Origin: Streptococcus gallolyticus subsp. gallolyticus DSM 16831
GTDB taxonomy: Bacteria > Bacillota > Bacilli > Lactobacillales > Streptococcaceae
NCBI RefSeq assembly: GCF_002000985.1
Contig: NZ_CP018822.1
Location: 700,001 to 764,000 of the forward strand
DNA length: 64,000 nt
Direction: 5' to 3'
Shown here: one piece after another, positions 1-8,955 of the stretch
Position numbering within the stretch: the first letter of the stretch is position 1
Layout of the letters: each line of letters opens with the position of its first letter
Position numbers and translations under genes: made by a program
The notes under the pieces: generated by a model
Seen by the model: the letters and a program-made list of their open reading frames with translations, nothing else
Databases searched by the model: none
What the model was told of the DNA's origin: nothing

Positions 1-1
1 T

Positions 2-322
2 ATCGGACGTGTGACTGGTCTTATTAGCTCACTCCTTAACATTAAAGTTGTTATGGAAATGGTTGATTGTGAATTAAATCCAATTATTAAAGGACGTGGT
101 CTAAAAACGTTCAATAAGTGGCTAGACAATTTTATTGAATACGCTAAAGGTAAAAAAGTAGCAGAAATCGGTATTTCTTACTGTGGTACGGCTGATATGG
201 CAAATGGATTTAAGGAAAAGTTACAAGTGTTAGGAGCTCCGATTGCTGTTCTTGAAACAGGTTCAATTATCCAAACACATACTGGTGAAAACGCCTTTGC
301 GGTAATGGTACGTTATGAGTAA
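2..322 (+). CDS. DegV family fatty-acid-binding protein, C-terminal part
   Basis: This is the 3' end of a gene that begins before the window; the frame is open from base 2 (I-G-R-V-T-G-L). The fragment of about 106 residues carries the C-terminal lobe features of DegV proteins: the stretch NPIIKGRGLKTFNKWLD, a central segment GISYCGTADMANGF, and a GSIIQTHTGENAFAV ending typical of the family. DegV (FakB-like) proteins bind a fatty acid between two lobes and present it to the kinase FakA for entry into phospholipid synthesis. The stop overlaps the next gene by 8 bp, so it is probably cotranscribed with the following lipase-like and YpmS genes. The exact fatty-acid specificity cannot be told from this fragment. 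Confidence 0.85.
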   Translation: MGRVTGLISSLLNIKVVMEMVDCELNPIIKGRGLKTFNKWLDNFIEYAKGKKVAEIGISYCGTADMANGFKEKLQVLGAPIAVLETGSIIQTHTGENAFAVMVRYE

Positions 323-1163
323 GAAAAAGAATATTTTAACTGGGTTTGCTTTCTTTTTAGCAAGCCTTCTTCTGTTTATTGTTATTTTTAGTGTGCTGAT
401 TCCAAAATCTGATACAGAGCTAACAAAGAAAGATTTTTTGGCGCAAGAAGCGACACCGTTTAATTATGTGGCGATTGGTGATTCGTTGACGGAAGGAGTT
501 GGTGACACTACTAACCAAGGTGGTTTTGTTCCTTTGCTGACGCAGAGTTTAACGGATACCTATGATTATCAAGTTACCGATAGTAATTATGGTGTTTCTG
601 GAAATACCAGCAAGCAAATCTTGCAGCGGATGCAAGAAAAGACAGATATTCAAAAATCGCTGGCTAAGGCAGATATGATGACCTTAACCGTTGGTGGAAA
701 TGATGTCATGGCAGTTATTCGAAAGAATTTAACGAGTTTATCTGTGTCATCTTTTACCAAACCTGCCAAATCTTATCAGAAACGCTTGCGTCAGATTATT
801 GAATTAGCGCGTGCAGATAATGAAGATTTGCCGATTTATATTTTGGGTATTTACAATCCGTTTTACCTCAATTTCCCTGATATGACGGAAATGCAAGAAA
901 TCGTTGATAATTGGAATGATGCTACTGAAAGTGTCACCGAAGAGTATGACAATGTCTATTTTGTGCCTATCAACGACGAGTTATATAAGGGAATTAATGG
1001 TGAAGAAGGAATTGTTTCAACTTCTGGTGACCAGACAACCGTGATTAACGATGCACTTTTTAGTGGTGACCATTTTCACCCAAATAATATTGGTTACCAA
1101 ATCATGTCAGATGTAACAATGGAGAAAATCAGTGAAACTAAAGAAGAATGGAAAGAAGATTAA
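315..1163 (+). CDS. SGNH/GDSL-family hydrolase, membrane-anchored (YpmR-like)
   Basis: A 282-residue protein with an N-terminal hydrophobic segment (about residues 7-29) that would export the rest or anchor it outside the cell. The SGNH blocks are all present: GDSL with the nucleophile Ser57, a glycine in SNYGVSGNT, the GGND motif, and the C-terminal catalytic pair Asp252/His255 in GDHFHPN. Family members are esterases, lipases or acylhydrolases; the true substrate is unknown. It overlaps the degV-like gene by 8 bp and the next gene by 32 bp, which suggests translational coupling in a degV-ypmR-ypmS operon. The similarity to B. subtilis YpmR is recognised from order and motifs, not from a search. 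Confidence 0.85.
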   Translation: MSKKKNILTGFAFFLASLLLFIVIFSVLIPKSDTELTKKDFLAQEATPFNYVAIGDSLTEGVGDTTNQGGFVPLLTQSLTDTYDYQVTDSNYGVSGNTSKQILQRMQEKTDIQKSLAKADMMTLTVGGNDVMAVIRKNLTSLSVSSFTKPAKSYQKRLRQIIELARADNEDLPIYILGIYNPFYLNFPDMTEMQEIVDNWNDATESVTEEYDNVYFVPINDELYKGINGEEGIVSTSGDQTTVINDALFSGDHFHPNNIGYQIMSDVTMEKISETKEEWKED

Positions 1164-1734
1164 TTGGTGGAAATGGGGATTTCTCCTCATTTTGGCTATA
1201 AATATTGCGTTTGTTGGCGTTATTGCTAGTCGTTTGATTCAAGTGAGGGAACCAGCGGCTGAGAACGTTAGTTCTAAACAAACGGATAGTGTTAAGGTTG
1301 GGACTTTTTCAACAAATCGTGAGCAATTAAACGAAACTGTTGCTGCTTATTTGGAAGATTATCAGACAGACCAGATGTCTTATACCGTCTATGCCACATC
1401 ATCAGCGATAATGTTTGAAGGGACATACACCCTTTTAGGCTATGAAGTGCCGCTTTATATTTATTTTCAACCTAGCCGTCTTGATTCTGGGGCAGTTCAG
1501 CTAAAAATTACATCATTTTCAGTTGGCACACTTTCCTTGCCTGAATCAGAGGTTTTGAAATACATTAAATCAAGTTATAAATTGCCAAGTTTTGTCGAAG
1601 TTTTGCCAGACGAGTCAGCAATCAATATTAATATTCAAAATCTGGAGAACGATGCAGACATTTATTTGGAAGCGACAACTATCGATCTTGTCGGAGACCA
1701 ATTTAACTTTGATATTTACAAGAAAAACGACTAA
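1132..1734 (+). CDS. YpmS-family membrane protein
   Basis: A 200-residue protein with a lysine-rich N-terminus (KLKKNGKKINWWKWG) followed by one transmembrane segment (about 13-33) and an extracellular domain containing the YpmS-like stretch around YIYFQPSRLDSGAVQL. It starts 32 bp inside the preceding GDSL hydrolase gene, so the two are coupled. The family (DUF2140-like) has no assigned biochemical role; adjacency to a secreted acylhydrolase is conserved in streptococci and suggests work on the same envelope process, which is inference. The gene is followed by the hup promoter about 16 bp after the stop. Confidence 0.75.
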   Translation: MKLKKNGKKINWWKWGFLLILAINIAFVGVIASRLIQVREPAAENVSSKQTDSVKVGTFSTNREQLNETVAAYLEDYQTDQMSYTVYATSSAIMFEGTYTLLGYEVPLYIYFQPSRLDSGAVQLKITSFSVGTLSLPESEVLKYIKSSYKLPSFVEVLPDESAININIQNLENDADIYLEATTIDLVGDQFNFDIYKKND

Positions 1735-1749
1735 AAAAACGTTTAATAC

Positions 1750-1778
1750 TTGACCTAAAAAGTATTTTTGGGTATCAT
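1750..1778 (+). promoter_or_regulatory. hup promoter
   Basis: A -35 TTGACC (1750-1755) and a -10 TATCAT (1773-1778) are separated by 17 bp, about 50 bp before the hup start. Just downstream (1782-1803) GTGTTAA occurs twice, the second copy inside the imperfect palindrome AGTGTTAACGCT; a binding protein is not known. Confidence 0.7.
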
Positions 1779-1828
1779 AGAACGTGTTAAAGTGTTAACG
1801 CTTAGAAATTAATTGGAGGATTTGTTAA

Positions 1829-2104
1829 ATGGCTAACAAACAAGATTTAATCGCTAAAGTTGCAGAAGCAACTGAGCTTACTAAAAAAGATTCAGCAGCA
1901 GCTGTAGATGCAGTATTCTCAGCAATCGAAAGCTTCCTTTCTGAAGGCGAAAAAGTTCAATTAATCGGTTTTGGTAACTTTGAAGTTCGCGAACGCGCAG
2001 CTCGTAAAGGTCGTAACCCACAAACTGGTGAAGAAATTGAAATTGCAGCTTCAAAAGTACCTGCATTCAAAGCTGGTAAAGCACTTAAAGACGCTGTAAA
2101 ATAA
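1829..2104 (+). CDS. hup: DNA-binding protein HU
   Basis: A 91-residue HU protein, the full usual length, starting [20 protein letters not shown] and containing the HU signature [21 protein letters not shown] with the DNA-intercalating beta-arm Arg-Asn-Pro. HU is the main nucleoid protein; it binds and bends DNA without strong sequence preference and is essential in streptococci. A strong Shine-Dalgarno GGAGG lies 9 bp before the ATG. It has its own promoter and a strong terminator, so it is a single-gene unit. Codon use is highly biased to common codons, as expected for an abundant protein. Confidence 0.98.
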   Translation: MANKQDLIAKVAEATELTKKDSAAAVDAVFSAIESFLSEGEKVQLIGFGNFEVRERAARKGRNPQTGEEIEIAASKVPAFKAGKALKDAVK

Positions 2105-2114
2105 TTAAGTAGAA

Positions 2115-2164
2115 AAGAACCTTGTCATATCAACATCTGTTGAGCCTGATAAGGCTCTTTTTTT
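2115..2164 (+). terminator. hup terminator
   Basis: A long hairpin pairs AAGAACCTTGTCA (2115-2127) with TGATAAGGCTCTT (2147-2159) with two G-U pairs; an inner stem TCAACA/TGTTGA extends it. It is followed by a run of T. Confidence 0.9.
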
Positions 2165-2296
2165 GTTATGAGGGACAAATTTTGGGGACATAAGCTCTAA
2201 AGAACTTGTTAAAGGTTTTATGGTATAATCAAATTATGAAATCCTTAGCTTATTAGCTATCAGAATCAACAGAGAAAGATCAGAAGAGAGTGTGTT

Positions 2297-2503
2297 ATGG
2301 ATAAATCCTTATTAATCGTTGTCATTTTTTTAGGCCTTTTTTCAATTTTGAAAGTTATCATGTTTATCGCTTACAGCTTTGTGATGAAACCTAAAGTAGA
2401 TGAAAACGGCAAGGTCATTGAACAAAGAAAAATAGAAAAGACAGAGGAAGAAACCGAAGAAGATCAACAAAAAGAAGATGATGACTTCTGGGACAATTGG
2501 TGA
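2297..2503 (+). CDS. Small membrane protein, function unknown
   Basis: A 68-residue protein with one N-terminal transmembrane helix (about 4-28), a short basic stretch, then a strongly acidic tail (ETEEDQQKEDDDFWDNW). An extended -10 (TGG-TATAAT near 2220-2228) precedes it, and a purine-rich Shine-Dalgarno (GAAGAGAGTG) sits before the ATG. I do not recognise the family. It is probably real because it has promoter, ribosome-binding site, sensible composition and a terminator-like hairpin immediately after the stop, but no function can be inferred. Confidence 0.6.
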   Translation: MDKSLLIVVIFLGLFSILKVIMFIAYSFVMKPKVDENGKVIEQRKIEKTEEETEEDQQKEDDDFWDNW

Positions 2504-2506
2504 TGA

Positions 2507-2640
2507 AAAAAGCATCCATTGGACGTTTTTTTCACTTGCTTAGAAATAGAAAAGCGAGTAAGTTCCGTTTGATGCTTTTTTTACTTGTCTAGAAATAGGA
2601 AAGTGAGTAGTGTCCATTGGGCACTTTTTTACTCGGTCAT
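2507..2640 (+). repeat. 49-bp tandem repeat of terminator-like hairpins
   Basis: About two and a half copies of a 49-bp unit. TCCATTGG-type cores start at 2515, 2564 (as TCCGTTTG) and 2613; ACTTG starts at 2534 and 2583. Each unit contains a potential hairpin (ACTTGCTT pairing with AAGCGAGT, or TCC-ATT-GGA) and a run of six to seven T. The first copy would terminate the small membrane protein gene. The rest of the gap up to dtpT (2641-2928) is AT-rich with no gene I can support. Confidence 0.75.
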
Positions 2641-2811
2641 AATTAAGATGTTGGGTCAATTTTATGGGAGCTTTTATCACGACTATTCAAAAATTAAAAA
2701 TCAAGAATATAAGAATAATGTTAAAGAAGAATTTTTCTTCAGTAATATAAAAATACATTGAATGTTAGATATTGCTGATAAAAAAGTTAAAAGCTAACAT
2801 GATTTGATAGC

Positions 2812-2826
2812 TATTTTCTGACTATT
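2812..2826 (+). promoter_or_regulatory. weak CodY-box-like site before dtpT
   Basis: TATTTTCTGACTATT matches the CodY consensus AATTTTCWGAAAATT at 12 of 15 positions, about 115 bp upstream of the dtpT promoter. Oligopeptide transport is commonly CodY-controlled in lactic acid bacteria, but the match and distance make this only a suggestion. Confidence 0.3.
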
Positions 2827-2928
2827 AAAAACATAACAAAATTTTTTTGGTGAGAATTTATGACATAGAATGCTTGATATTATGGGCTTTTTAGGAAATT
2901 TGTGATAAATGATGTCAGAAAAACTAAC

Positions 2929-2957
2929 TTGATAAAGTCTAAAATTCCTTATATAAT
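2929..2957 (+). promoter_or_regulatory. dtpT promoter, leaderless arrangement
   Basis: TTGATA (2929-2934), 17-bp spacer, TATAAT (2952-2957). Position +1 falls at 2964/2965, that is, on the ATG at 2965 chosen as the start of dtpT. Only a short GGA at 2958-2960 precedes the ATG, and it would not be transcribed. Confidence 0.75.
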
Positions 2958-2964
2958 GGAATGC

Positions 2965-4449
2965 ATGGGTAAAAAAATAGAAAAAACATTTTTTGGACAA
3001 CCTAAAGCTTTGTTTACATTATTTCAAACAGAACTTTGGGAAAGATTCTCGTATTATGGCATGCGTGCCATTTTGATTTATTATTTGTATGCATCTGTTA
3101 CCGCGCCTAATGCAGGTTTAGGACTTCCTAAAACTCAAGCAATGGCTATCGTTAGTATTTACGGTGCACTTGTATATCTTTCAGGAATTATCGGTGGATG
3201 GTTTGCAGACCGTATTCTCGGAGCTTCTCAAACAATTTTCATCGGTGGTATTCTTATTACTCTAGGACATATTGTTCTAGCTATTCCGTTCGGCTTGGCA
3301 TCTCTATTTGTATCACTCTTTTTGATTATTCTAGGAACAGGGATGTTAAAATCCAATATTTCAAACATGGTTGGTCACTTGTATGCAGCAGATGACCCAC
3401 GTCGTGATACAGGATTTAACATATTTGTCGTTGGAATTAACATTGGTTCATTACTTGCTCCTATTGTAGTAGGGACAGTTGGTGAAAGCATCAATTACCA
3501 CCTAGGCTTCTCGCTTGCTGCAATCGGAATGATTTTTGCTTTGTTTGTTTATTGGTTTGGACGCATGAAACAATTCCCAGAATTGGGAAATAAACCGTCT
3601 AACCCATTAAGTCAAGAAGAAAAACAAAGTTTGTTAGTGAAGCTGGGTGTTGCTTTAGTCATTATCCTTATTGCTGGATTCTTCGTTTATCGTTTAAATC
3701 CATCAAACTTTGTTAATAATGTCATTAATGTTCTTTCATGGGCAGGTATTGTCATTCCATTTATTTACTTTGCGACAATGTTTACCTCAAATAAAGTCTC
3801 AAGTACTGAACGTAAACAATTATTGGCATATCTTCCATTGTTCTTATCTTCGATTGTTTTTTGGTTAGTCGAAGAACAAAGTTCAACAGTTATTGTGGTT
3901 TGGGGTGAAACACGTTCAAACCTGAATCCAACTATTTTAGGCGTCACTATTCATATTGACCCTTCTTGGTATCAGTTGCTTAATCCGTTATTTATCGTGA
4001 TATTGACACCTGCGTTTGTATGGCTTTGGAATAAATTGGGGGATCGTCAACCATCGGCAGTTTCAAAATTTGGTTTAGGTCTATTGTTAACTGGAATCTC
4101 ATACCTCATCATGGCTGTGCCAGGTATCCTATACGGTACACATGGCCGCGTGAGCTTCATGTGGTTGGTAGTGATGTTTGCAGTTCAAATGTCTGGTGAA
4201 TTGTTGATTTCTCCAGTAGGTCTATCTGTTTCAACTCGCCTTGCACCGCTTGCTTTCCAATCACAAATGGTTGCTCTTTGGTTCTTGGCAGATTCAACAT
4301 CACAAGCAGTAAATGCCTTGATTACACCATCTTTCAATAAAGGAACAGAAGTAGCATTCTTCGGTATTCTAGGTTTAATCTGTATCGGCATTGGTGTGGT
4401 ATTATTCCTTGTCAAAAAACCAATCTTGAATTTAATGCGTAATGACTAA
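2965..4449 (+). CDS. dtpT: POT/PTR-family di- and tripeptide:proton symporter
   Basis: A 494-residue multi-pass membrane protein (about 12-14 helices). POT signatures are clear: [16 protein letters not shown] near the N-terminus (the ExxERFxYYG motif), GGWFADR, and [13 protein letters not shown]. Such proteins import di- and tripeptides with protons across the cytoplasmic membrane. The frame is open from an upstream GTG at 2902, but the promoter -10 lies at 2952-2957 and conservation begins at [12 protein letters not shown], so ATG 2965 is preferred. That places the start codon at +1 (leaderless). It shares a bidirectional terminator with the convergent pyrD. Confidence 0.93.
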   Translation: MGKKIEKTFFGQPKALFTLFQTELWERFSYYGMRAILIYYLYASVTAPNAGLGLPKTQAMAIVSIYGALVYLSGIIGGWFADRILGASQTIFIGGILITLGHIVLAIPFGLASLFVSLFLIILGTGMLKSNISNMVGHLYAADDPRRDTGFNIFVVGINIGSLLAPIVVGTVGESINYHLGFSLAAIGMIFALFVYWFGRMKQFPELGNKPSNPLSQEEKQSLLVKLGVALVIILIAGFFVYRLNPSNFVNNVINVLSWAGIVIPFIYFATMFTSNKVSSTERKQLLAYLPLFLSSIVFWLVEEQSSTVIVVWGETRSNLNPTILGVTIHIDPSWYQLLNPLFIVILTPAFVWLWNKLGDRQPSAVSKFGLGLLLTGISYLIMAVPGILYGTHGRVSFMWLVVMFAVQMSGELLISPVGLSVSTRLAPLAFQSQMVALWFLADSTSQAVNALITPSFNKGTEVAFFGILGLICIGIGVVLFLVKKPILNLMRND

Positions 4450-4510
4450 ATAGGAAATAACTTATTATCAAAACTCATATCTTTCTGAGGTGAAAAATAA
4501 TAGAAAGAAA

Positions 4511-4545
4511 AAAGCATCTGGGACATTGTCTCAGATGCTTTTGGC
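4511..4545. terminator. bidirectional terminator between dtpT and pyrD
   Basis: AGCATCTGGGACA (4513-4525) pairs with TGTCTCAGATGCT (4527-4539). A-rich sequence before and T-rich sequence after allow it to work on both strands. Confidence 0.85.
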
Positions 4546-4556
4546 TTTTGTGATAT

Positions 4557-5492
4557 TTAATCAATATATTTTAATTTGCCACGGAAATCTTCAAGGCTTT
4601 TGTAGCCTTTTTCTTCCATAATGGCTTTTAGTTCATTCGTAATACGTTCAAAGACTGCTGGACCTTCTTGGTGTAAAATTGTCCCTAGTTGAACCATGCT
4701 AGCGCCACACAAGATGTGCTCGAAAGCATCACGCCCTGTTTTGACACCGCCTGTTCCGATGATTTGGATAGATGGGTTAAGGCGTTGGTAAAAAGCGTGG
4801 ACATTAGCAAGCGCCGTAGGTTTGACATAGTCGCCACCAATACCGCCAAAGCCATTTTTAGGTTTGATAAGCACGGTTTCGTCTTCGATAATCAAACCAT
4901 TTCCGATAGAATTGATACAATTCACAAAAGTGAGTGGAAATTGATTGAAAATCGCAGCTGCTCGGTCAAAATGAGCAATGTCGAAGTAAGGTGGTAATTT
5001 CACACCAAGTGGTTTAGTGAAATAAGTAAAAATATCTCTTAAAAGTGTCTCTGTTGTTTCAAAATCATAGGCGATTTGAGGTTTACCTGGAACGTTTGGA
5101 CAAGAGAGGTTTAATTCCACCAATCCTTGGTAGTCAGAATCTTGGACGGCTTTAAGAATGGTATGTGTTTCTTCTTCTGACATGCCAACAAGTGATAAGA
5201 AATGATGTTTGCTATTTGGTGTATTTTGGAGCTCTGTAACGTAGTCAAGATAATATTGAAAACCGTTATTTGGTAAGCCCATTGAGTTAATTGAACCAAG
5301 GCTAGTGTCTGCATAACGTGGTTCAGGATTACCAGCGCGTGCTGTCAATGTTCCTGTTTTTGTAACGAAAGAACCAGCTGCAGAGGCATCAATTTCTGCC
5401 AATTCTTCACGAGTCATGCAATAAACGCCAGCGGCATTCATGAAACAGTTGTCAAAATCGAAAGCGCCAATTTTTGTTGCTGTTGAAACCAT
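4557..5492 (-). CDS. pyrD: dihydroorotate dehydrogenase, class 1A (fumarate-type)
   Basis: A 311-residue enzyme of pyrimidine synthesis that oxidises dihydroorotate to orotate with FMN. Class 1A (as in Lactococcus PyrDA) is cytosolic and uses fumarate. Visible features: [14 protein letters not shown] near the substrate site, the active-site loop [12 protein letters not shown] with the class 1 catalytic cysteine, and the phosphate-binding [13 protein letters not shown]. There is no N-terminal membrane helix and no adjacent pyrK, which fits 1A rather than 1B or 2. The start ATG at 5492 has GGAGG 7 bp upstream; an in-frame TTG 12 bp earlier lies in that ribosome-binding site and is rejected. It is not next to other pyr genes. 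Confidence 0.94.
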   Translation of the reverse strand: MVSTATKIGAFDFDNCFMNAAGVYCMTREELAEIDASAAGSFVTKTGTLTARAGNPEPRYADTSLGSINSMGLPNNGFQYYLDYVTELQNTPNSKHHFLSLVGMSEEETHTILKAVQDSDYQGLVELNLSCPNVPGKPQIAYDFETTETLLRDIFTYFTKPLGVKLPPYFDIAHFDRAAAIFNQFPLTFVNCINSIGNGLIIEDETVLIKPKNGFGGIGGDYVKPTALANVHAFYQRLNPSIQIIGTGGVKTGRDAFEHILCGASMVQLGTILHQEGPAVFERITNELKAIMEEKGYKSLEDFRGKLKYID

Positions 5493-5591
5493 AAAGTCCT
5501 CCAAGAATAGTGTAGTGGCTAGAAAGATATTTTTAAGCCACCTTTATTTTACTATTTAGTTAGAAGGAAAGCAAGTTATTTCCGAACGTTT

Positions 5592-6587
5592 TTAGTTTAA
5601 AATCATATCAATGACCAGTTTTCCTGTAACTTTTCGGTCTTTTATCAGTTGTAAAGCCTCTTTTGTTTGTTTAAATGGGAATGTTTGGCTAACAAGGGCT
5701 TTTACTTTTTGCTCTTGAGCAAGTGCAAAGAGTTCTTCGGTCATTGTTGCAAGGTCTTGGGCTTGTTGAGGATTGTGTGATAAATGAGCGCCGCCAAGAT
5801 TTAAGACATCAATGCTTAAGGCGCGGCTAAATAAGTCACTTGGATTGTCAATGCGTGGTGGTGAAACAACTGCAATCAGACTGCCATTATAAGCTAATCG
5901 TTTCAAATCTTCGGTTGATTCGTCTTTACCAATGGTATTGATAATCATGTCAACACCAAGTCCGTCAGTGAGTTCGGCAATTCGCCTACTAACATTTTCG
6001 GTCTTGTAATCAATCACGATATCTGCACCGAGCGATTTGACAAAATCAACCTTAGCAGTTGAAGCTGTGGTATAAACCGTCAAACCAGCCATTTTGGCTA
6101 ATTGAATGGCAATGCTCCCAACACCGCCACTTCCTGCATGAATGAGAATTGTTTTCTTGTTAGCGAGTGTTGCTTTACGAAATAGTGCCTGATAAGCGGT
6201 CAATCCATTACAGAGTAGTGCAGCAGCGTCAGTATGAGAAATGCCACCAGGAATTTTGGCTAATTGGTAAGCAGGGACGCTGGCAAATTCAGCTAGGCAA
6301 CCTTGTTTGGTTAAATTGCCATGCCCAGCCACACGGTCACCGATTTGAAATTGAGTGACATGCTCACCAAGCTCAACGATTTCTCCGACAACATCCATAC
6401 CGATGATATGCGGAAATGTCCAAGCATCAACACCGTTTTCGATAACTTTGAAATCGACAGGATTAAGCCCGACAGCGGTCACTTTGACGAGAACGTCATC
6501 CGCTGAAATCTTAGGTTTTGGAATATCTATTATTGCTAAATCAGAAATCGCTCGTTGTGAGCTGTCTGTAAGTGCAAAAGCTTTCAT
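5592..6587 (-). CDS. zinc-type alcohol dehydrogenase-like / NADPH:quinone oxidoreductase family protein
   Basis: A 331-residue medium-chain dehydrogenase/reductase. The N-terminal GroES-like half contains GLNPVDFKVIENG and DVVGEIVELG; the Rossmann half contains the nucleotide-binding HAGSGGVGSIAIQLAK. The catalytic-zinc cysteine/histidine set of true alcohol dehydrogenases is not apparent, so a zinc-independent NADPH-dependent enal or quinone reductase is more likely. The start at 6587 has GGAGG 6 bp upstream; an earlier in-frame codon at 6629 lacks one. It is divergent from the arsR/cadA operon. The substrate is unknown. Confidence 0.85.
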   Translation of the reverse strand: MKAFALTDSSQRAISDLAIIDIPKPKISADDVLVKVTAVGLNPVDFKVIENGVDAWTFPHIIGMDVVGEIVELGEHVTQFQIGDRVAGHGNLTKQGCLAEFASVPAYQLAKIPGGISHTDAAALLCNGLTAYQALFRKATLANKKTILIHAGSGGVGSIAIQLAKMAGLTVYTTASTAKVDFVKSLGADIVIDYKTENVSRRIAELTDGLGVDMIINTIGKDESTEDLKRLAYNGSLIAVVSPPRIDNPSDLFSRALSIDVLNLGGAHLSHNPQQAQDLATMTEELFALAQEQKVKALVSQTFPFKQTKEALQLIKDRKVTGKLVIDMILN

Positions 6588-6661
6588 TATTACCTCCAAA
6601 AAATTGTATATACAAGAATTGTAGCACAAATTTCTTATTTTGGAAAAAATCCAGTATTTCC

Positions 6662-6721
6662 TTGAAAAAAAGCGGTAAAAGTGCTATATTTTAATTATAA
6701 AACAATTGAGCAATTGTTCAA
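6662..6721 (+). promoter_or_regulatory. promoter and ArsR-type operator of the metal efflux operon
   Basis: TTGAAA (6662-6667), 17 bp, TATATT (6685-6690). Downstream at 6706-6721 is the near-perfect palindrome TTGAGCAATTGTTCAA, whose TGAxCA-N2-TGxTCA arms resemble SmtB/CzrA operators. Binding there would block the start region. Confidence 0.75.
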
Positions 6722-6754
6722 GTGTTTTATAAATTGATATTGGAGTAATTTTAG

Positions 6755-7069
6755 ATGATAGAAGATAGCCAAACACAACAGTTGCTTGAGGGAGAGCTAT
6801 TGGAAAATGTTTCAGATTTTTTCAAGGCTTTGGGAAATGGGACACGTTTACAAATCATTTGGTGCCTAAGTCAGGGTGAATTAAAATCTAGTGAGCTGGC
6901 AGCTATTTTGCAAATGAGCCCGTCAGCTATTTCACACCAATTGACCTTGTTGAAAAATCTGAAAATTGTATCTGTACGACGTGAAGGAAAAAATCAGATT
7001 TATGCTTTGGCTGACAAGCATATCAGTCAGGTTTTAGATTCCGTCGTGGAGCATTATGAGGAGGACTGA
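6755..7069 (+). CDS. ArsR/SmtB-family metal-sensing repressor (zinc-type)
   Basis: A 104-residue winged-helix repressor with the ArsR recognition region SSELAAILQMSPSAISHQLTLLKN and wing VRREGKNQIYAL. The alpha-3 CxC motif of cadmium/lead/arsenic sensors is absent (ELKSSELA instead). The alpha-5 pattern D-x-H...H-x-x-E is present in ADKHISQVLDSVVEHYEED, as in zinc/cobalt sensors such as CzrA and SmtB. The likely ligand is therefore zinc, which is inference from motif type. It lies 2 bp before the P-type ATPase and has a palindromic operator in its own promoter, so it should be autoregulatory. Confidence 0.9.
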   Translation: MIEDSQTQQLLEGELLENVSDFFKALGNGTRLQIIWCLSQGELKSSELAAILQMSPSAISHQLTLLKNLKIVSVRREGKNQIYALADKHISQVLDSVVEHYEED

Positions 7070-7071
7070 CA

Positions 7072-8955
7072 ATGTCAGAAAAAAACAAAAAATCCCTTAG
7101 ACGGATTTTACTAGCGATTTTAGGATTTTTGCTAGTTTTTGGAGTGGTAAAGGCAACACAACCATCTTTACCAGTACAGGCTGCACTTTACGCCATACCA
7201 TATCTTATTGCTGGGTATGATGTTTTAAGAAAAGCGGTGCTGAAAATCAGTAAAGGAAAAGTTTTCAGCGAACACTTTTTGATGACGATAGCAACGTTAG
7301 GGGCATTTGTCTTGAGCTTTATAACAAATGAATCTGAGTTTGCGGAAGCTGTTTTTGTCATGATATTTTACCAAGTTGGTGAATTATTTGAACATATTGC
7401 AGAAGGTAGCAGCGAAAAATCAATTGCTGAATTGTTAAATTTACGCCCAGACCTTGTTCACTTAGAAAAAGGCGATGAGGTAGTTGATATTGACCCACAA
7501 GAAGTGCAGGAAGGGCAAGTCATTTCTATCCATCCTGGAGAAAAAGTGGCCATAGACGGTATTTTGATTGCTGGTGAATCCTCTGTTGATACAGCGGCTT
7601 TGACAGGTGAAAGCTTACCACAAACGGTTCAAGTTGGTGACCAAGTGCTTTCAGGAATGATTAACATGACAGGGGTTATTCGTGTTAAAGTTTTGCATTC
7701 TGTAAAGGATTCAACGTTAAGCAAGATTCTGGATTTACTAGAAAATTCTGCTGCTAACAAGTCAAAAAGTGAGCATTTCATGACAAAATTTGCGGCTGTT
7801 TATACGCCAACTGTGGTGATTGCAGCGGTGATTTTGGCTGTTTTGCCACCTCTCGTTTCTGGTAATTTCGCTGGGAATTTCCCAGAATGGTTTAGCCGTG
7901 CATTGACTTTCCTTGTGATTTCGTGTCCGTGTGCGCTTGTGATTTCAATTCCTTTGAGCTTTTTTGGAGGATTGGGAGCTTGTTCAAAAGCAGGTGTATT
8001 GGTTAAAGGGTCTAATTATTTGGAAAGTCTAGCTTCACTTGAGAGTTTGCTTTTTGATAAAACTGGAACTTTGACAGAAGGTGTTTTTGAAGTAACGGCA
8101 CTTCATCCCAATGATATTACGGATGAGCAGTTGTTACATTTAGCCAGTCATGTGGAACGTTTTTCAACTCACCCAATTGCCCAATCGCTTCGCGAAGCTT
8201 ATGAAAAAGAAGCAGATGATTGTTCCATTACAGACGTGACAGAAAAGTCAGGATATGGTGTCAGCGCTATTATTAATGGACATAATGTTGCTGTCGGAAA
8301 TACCAAATTCATGGATAGCCTAGGGGCAAAATGGAAGGCTTGTAGCAAAGTTGGAACAATCGTTCATGTTGCTATTGACGGAGCGTACGCAGGGCACATT
8401 GTAATTTCTGATTGCATCAAGTCAGACACCAAGGAAGCCTTGGAACAATTCAAACAAGCTGGCGTTAAACATCTGGTGATGTTGACAGGAGACCGTCGTG
8501 AAGTTGCTGAAAAAATCGCTGATGAGCTAGGCATCACAGACTATCAAGCGGAGCTATTGCCAACAGATAAGGTTGATGAACTTGAAAAATATCTTGCTAA
8601 AAAATTACCACGTACCACAGTTGGCTTTGTCGGTGACGGTATCAACGATGCACCAGTTTTAGCCAGAGCTGATGTTGGAATTGCCATGGGTGGTCTAGGA
8701 AGTGATGTTGCCATTGAAGCGGCAGATGTGGTTATCATGAACGACCAATTATCAAAGATTGCCAAAGCGATTAAGATTGCTCGCAAGACCATTCGTATTG
8801 CTCATGAAAACATCATATTCTCAATTGGTATCAAAGTTCTAGTCTTATTACTAGCGAGTTTCGGAATGGCGAATATGTGGCTAGCAATTTTTGCAGATGT
8901 GGGAGTAACGATTCTCGCAACCTTGAATGCCATGCGTACCATGACATTGACATAA
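7072..8955 (+). CDS. cadA: heavy-metal-translocating P1B-type ATPase (Zn/Cd/Co efflux)
   Basis: A 627-residue P-type ATPase. It has the P1B metal-site motif SCPCAL (Cys285-Pro-Cys287), the phosphorylated Asp329 in DKTGTLT, the TGES actuator loop, the HP locus (FSTHPIA) and the hinge GDGINDAP. The usual N-terminal metal-binding domain (HMA or GMTCxxC) is missing: the protein starts directly before the first helices, so it is shorter than classic CadA. It exports divalent metal ions such as Zn, Cd or Co at ATP cost. It is cotranscribed with the ArsR-type sensor. The name cadA covers the subfamily; zinc is the more likely physiological ion given the sensor. Confidence 0.92.
   Translation: MSEKNKKSLRRILLAILGFLLVFGVVKATQPSLPVQAALYAIPYLIAGYDVLRKAVLKISKGKVFSEHFLMTIATLGAFVLSFITNESEFAEAVFVMIFYQVGELFEHIAEGSSEKSIAELLNLRPDLVHLEKGDEVVDIDPQEVQEGQVISIHPGEKVAIDGILIAGESSVDTAALTGESLPQTVQVGDQVLSGMINMTGVIRVKVLHSVKDSTLSKILDLLENSAANKSKSEHFMTKFAAVYTPTVVIAAVILAVLPPLVSGNFAGNFPEWFSRALTFLVISCPCALVISIPLSFFGGLGACSKAGVLVKGSNYLESLASLESLLFDKTGTLTEGVFEVTALHPNDITDEQLLHLASHVERFSTHPIAQSLREAYEKEADDCSITDVTEKSGYGVSAIINGHNVAVGNTKFMDSLGAKWKACSKVGTIVHVAIDGAYAGHIVISDCIKSDTKEALEQFKQAGVKHLVMLTGDRREVAEKIADELGITDYQAELLPTDKVDELEKYLAKKLPRTTVGFVGDGINDAPVLARADVGIAMGGLGSDVAIEAADVVIMNDQLSKIAKAIKIARKTIRIAHENIIFSIGIKVLVLLLASFGMANMWLAIFADVGVTILATLNAMRTMTLT

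Noticed and set aside
2794-3000. Minus-strand frame before dtpT
   Set aside because: AT-rich, crosses the dtpT promoter and start, and has no start signals.
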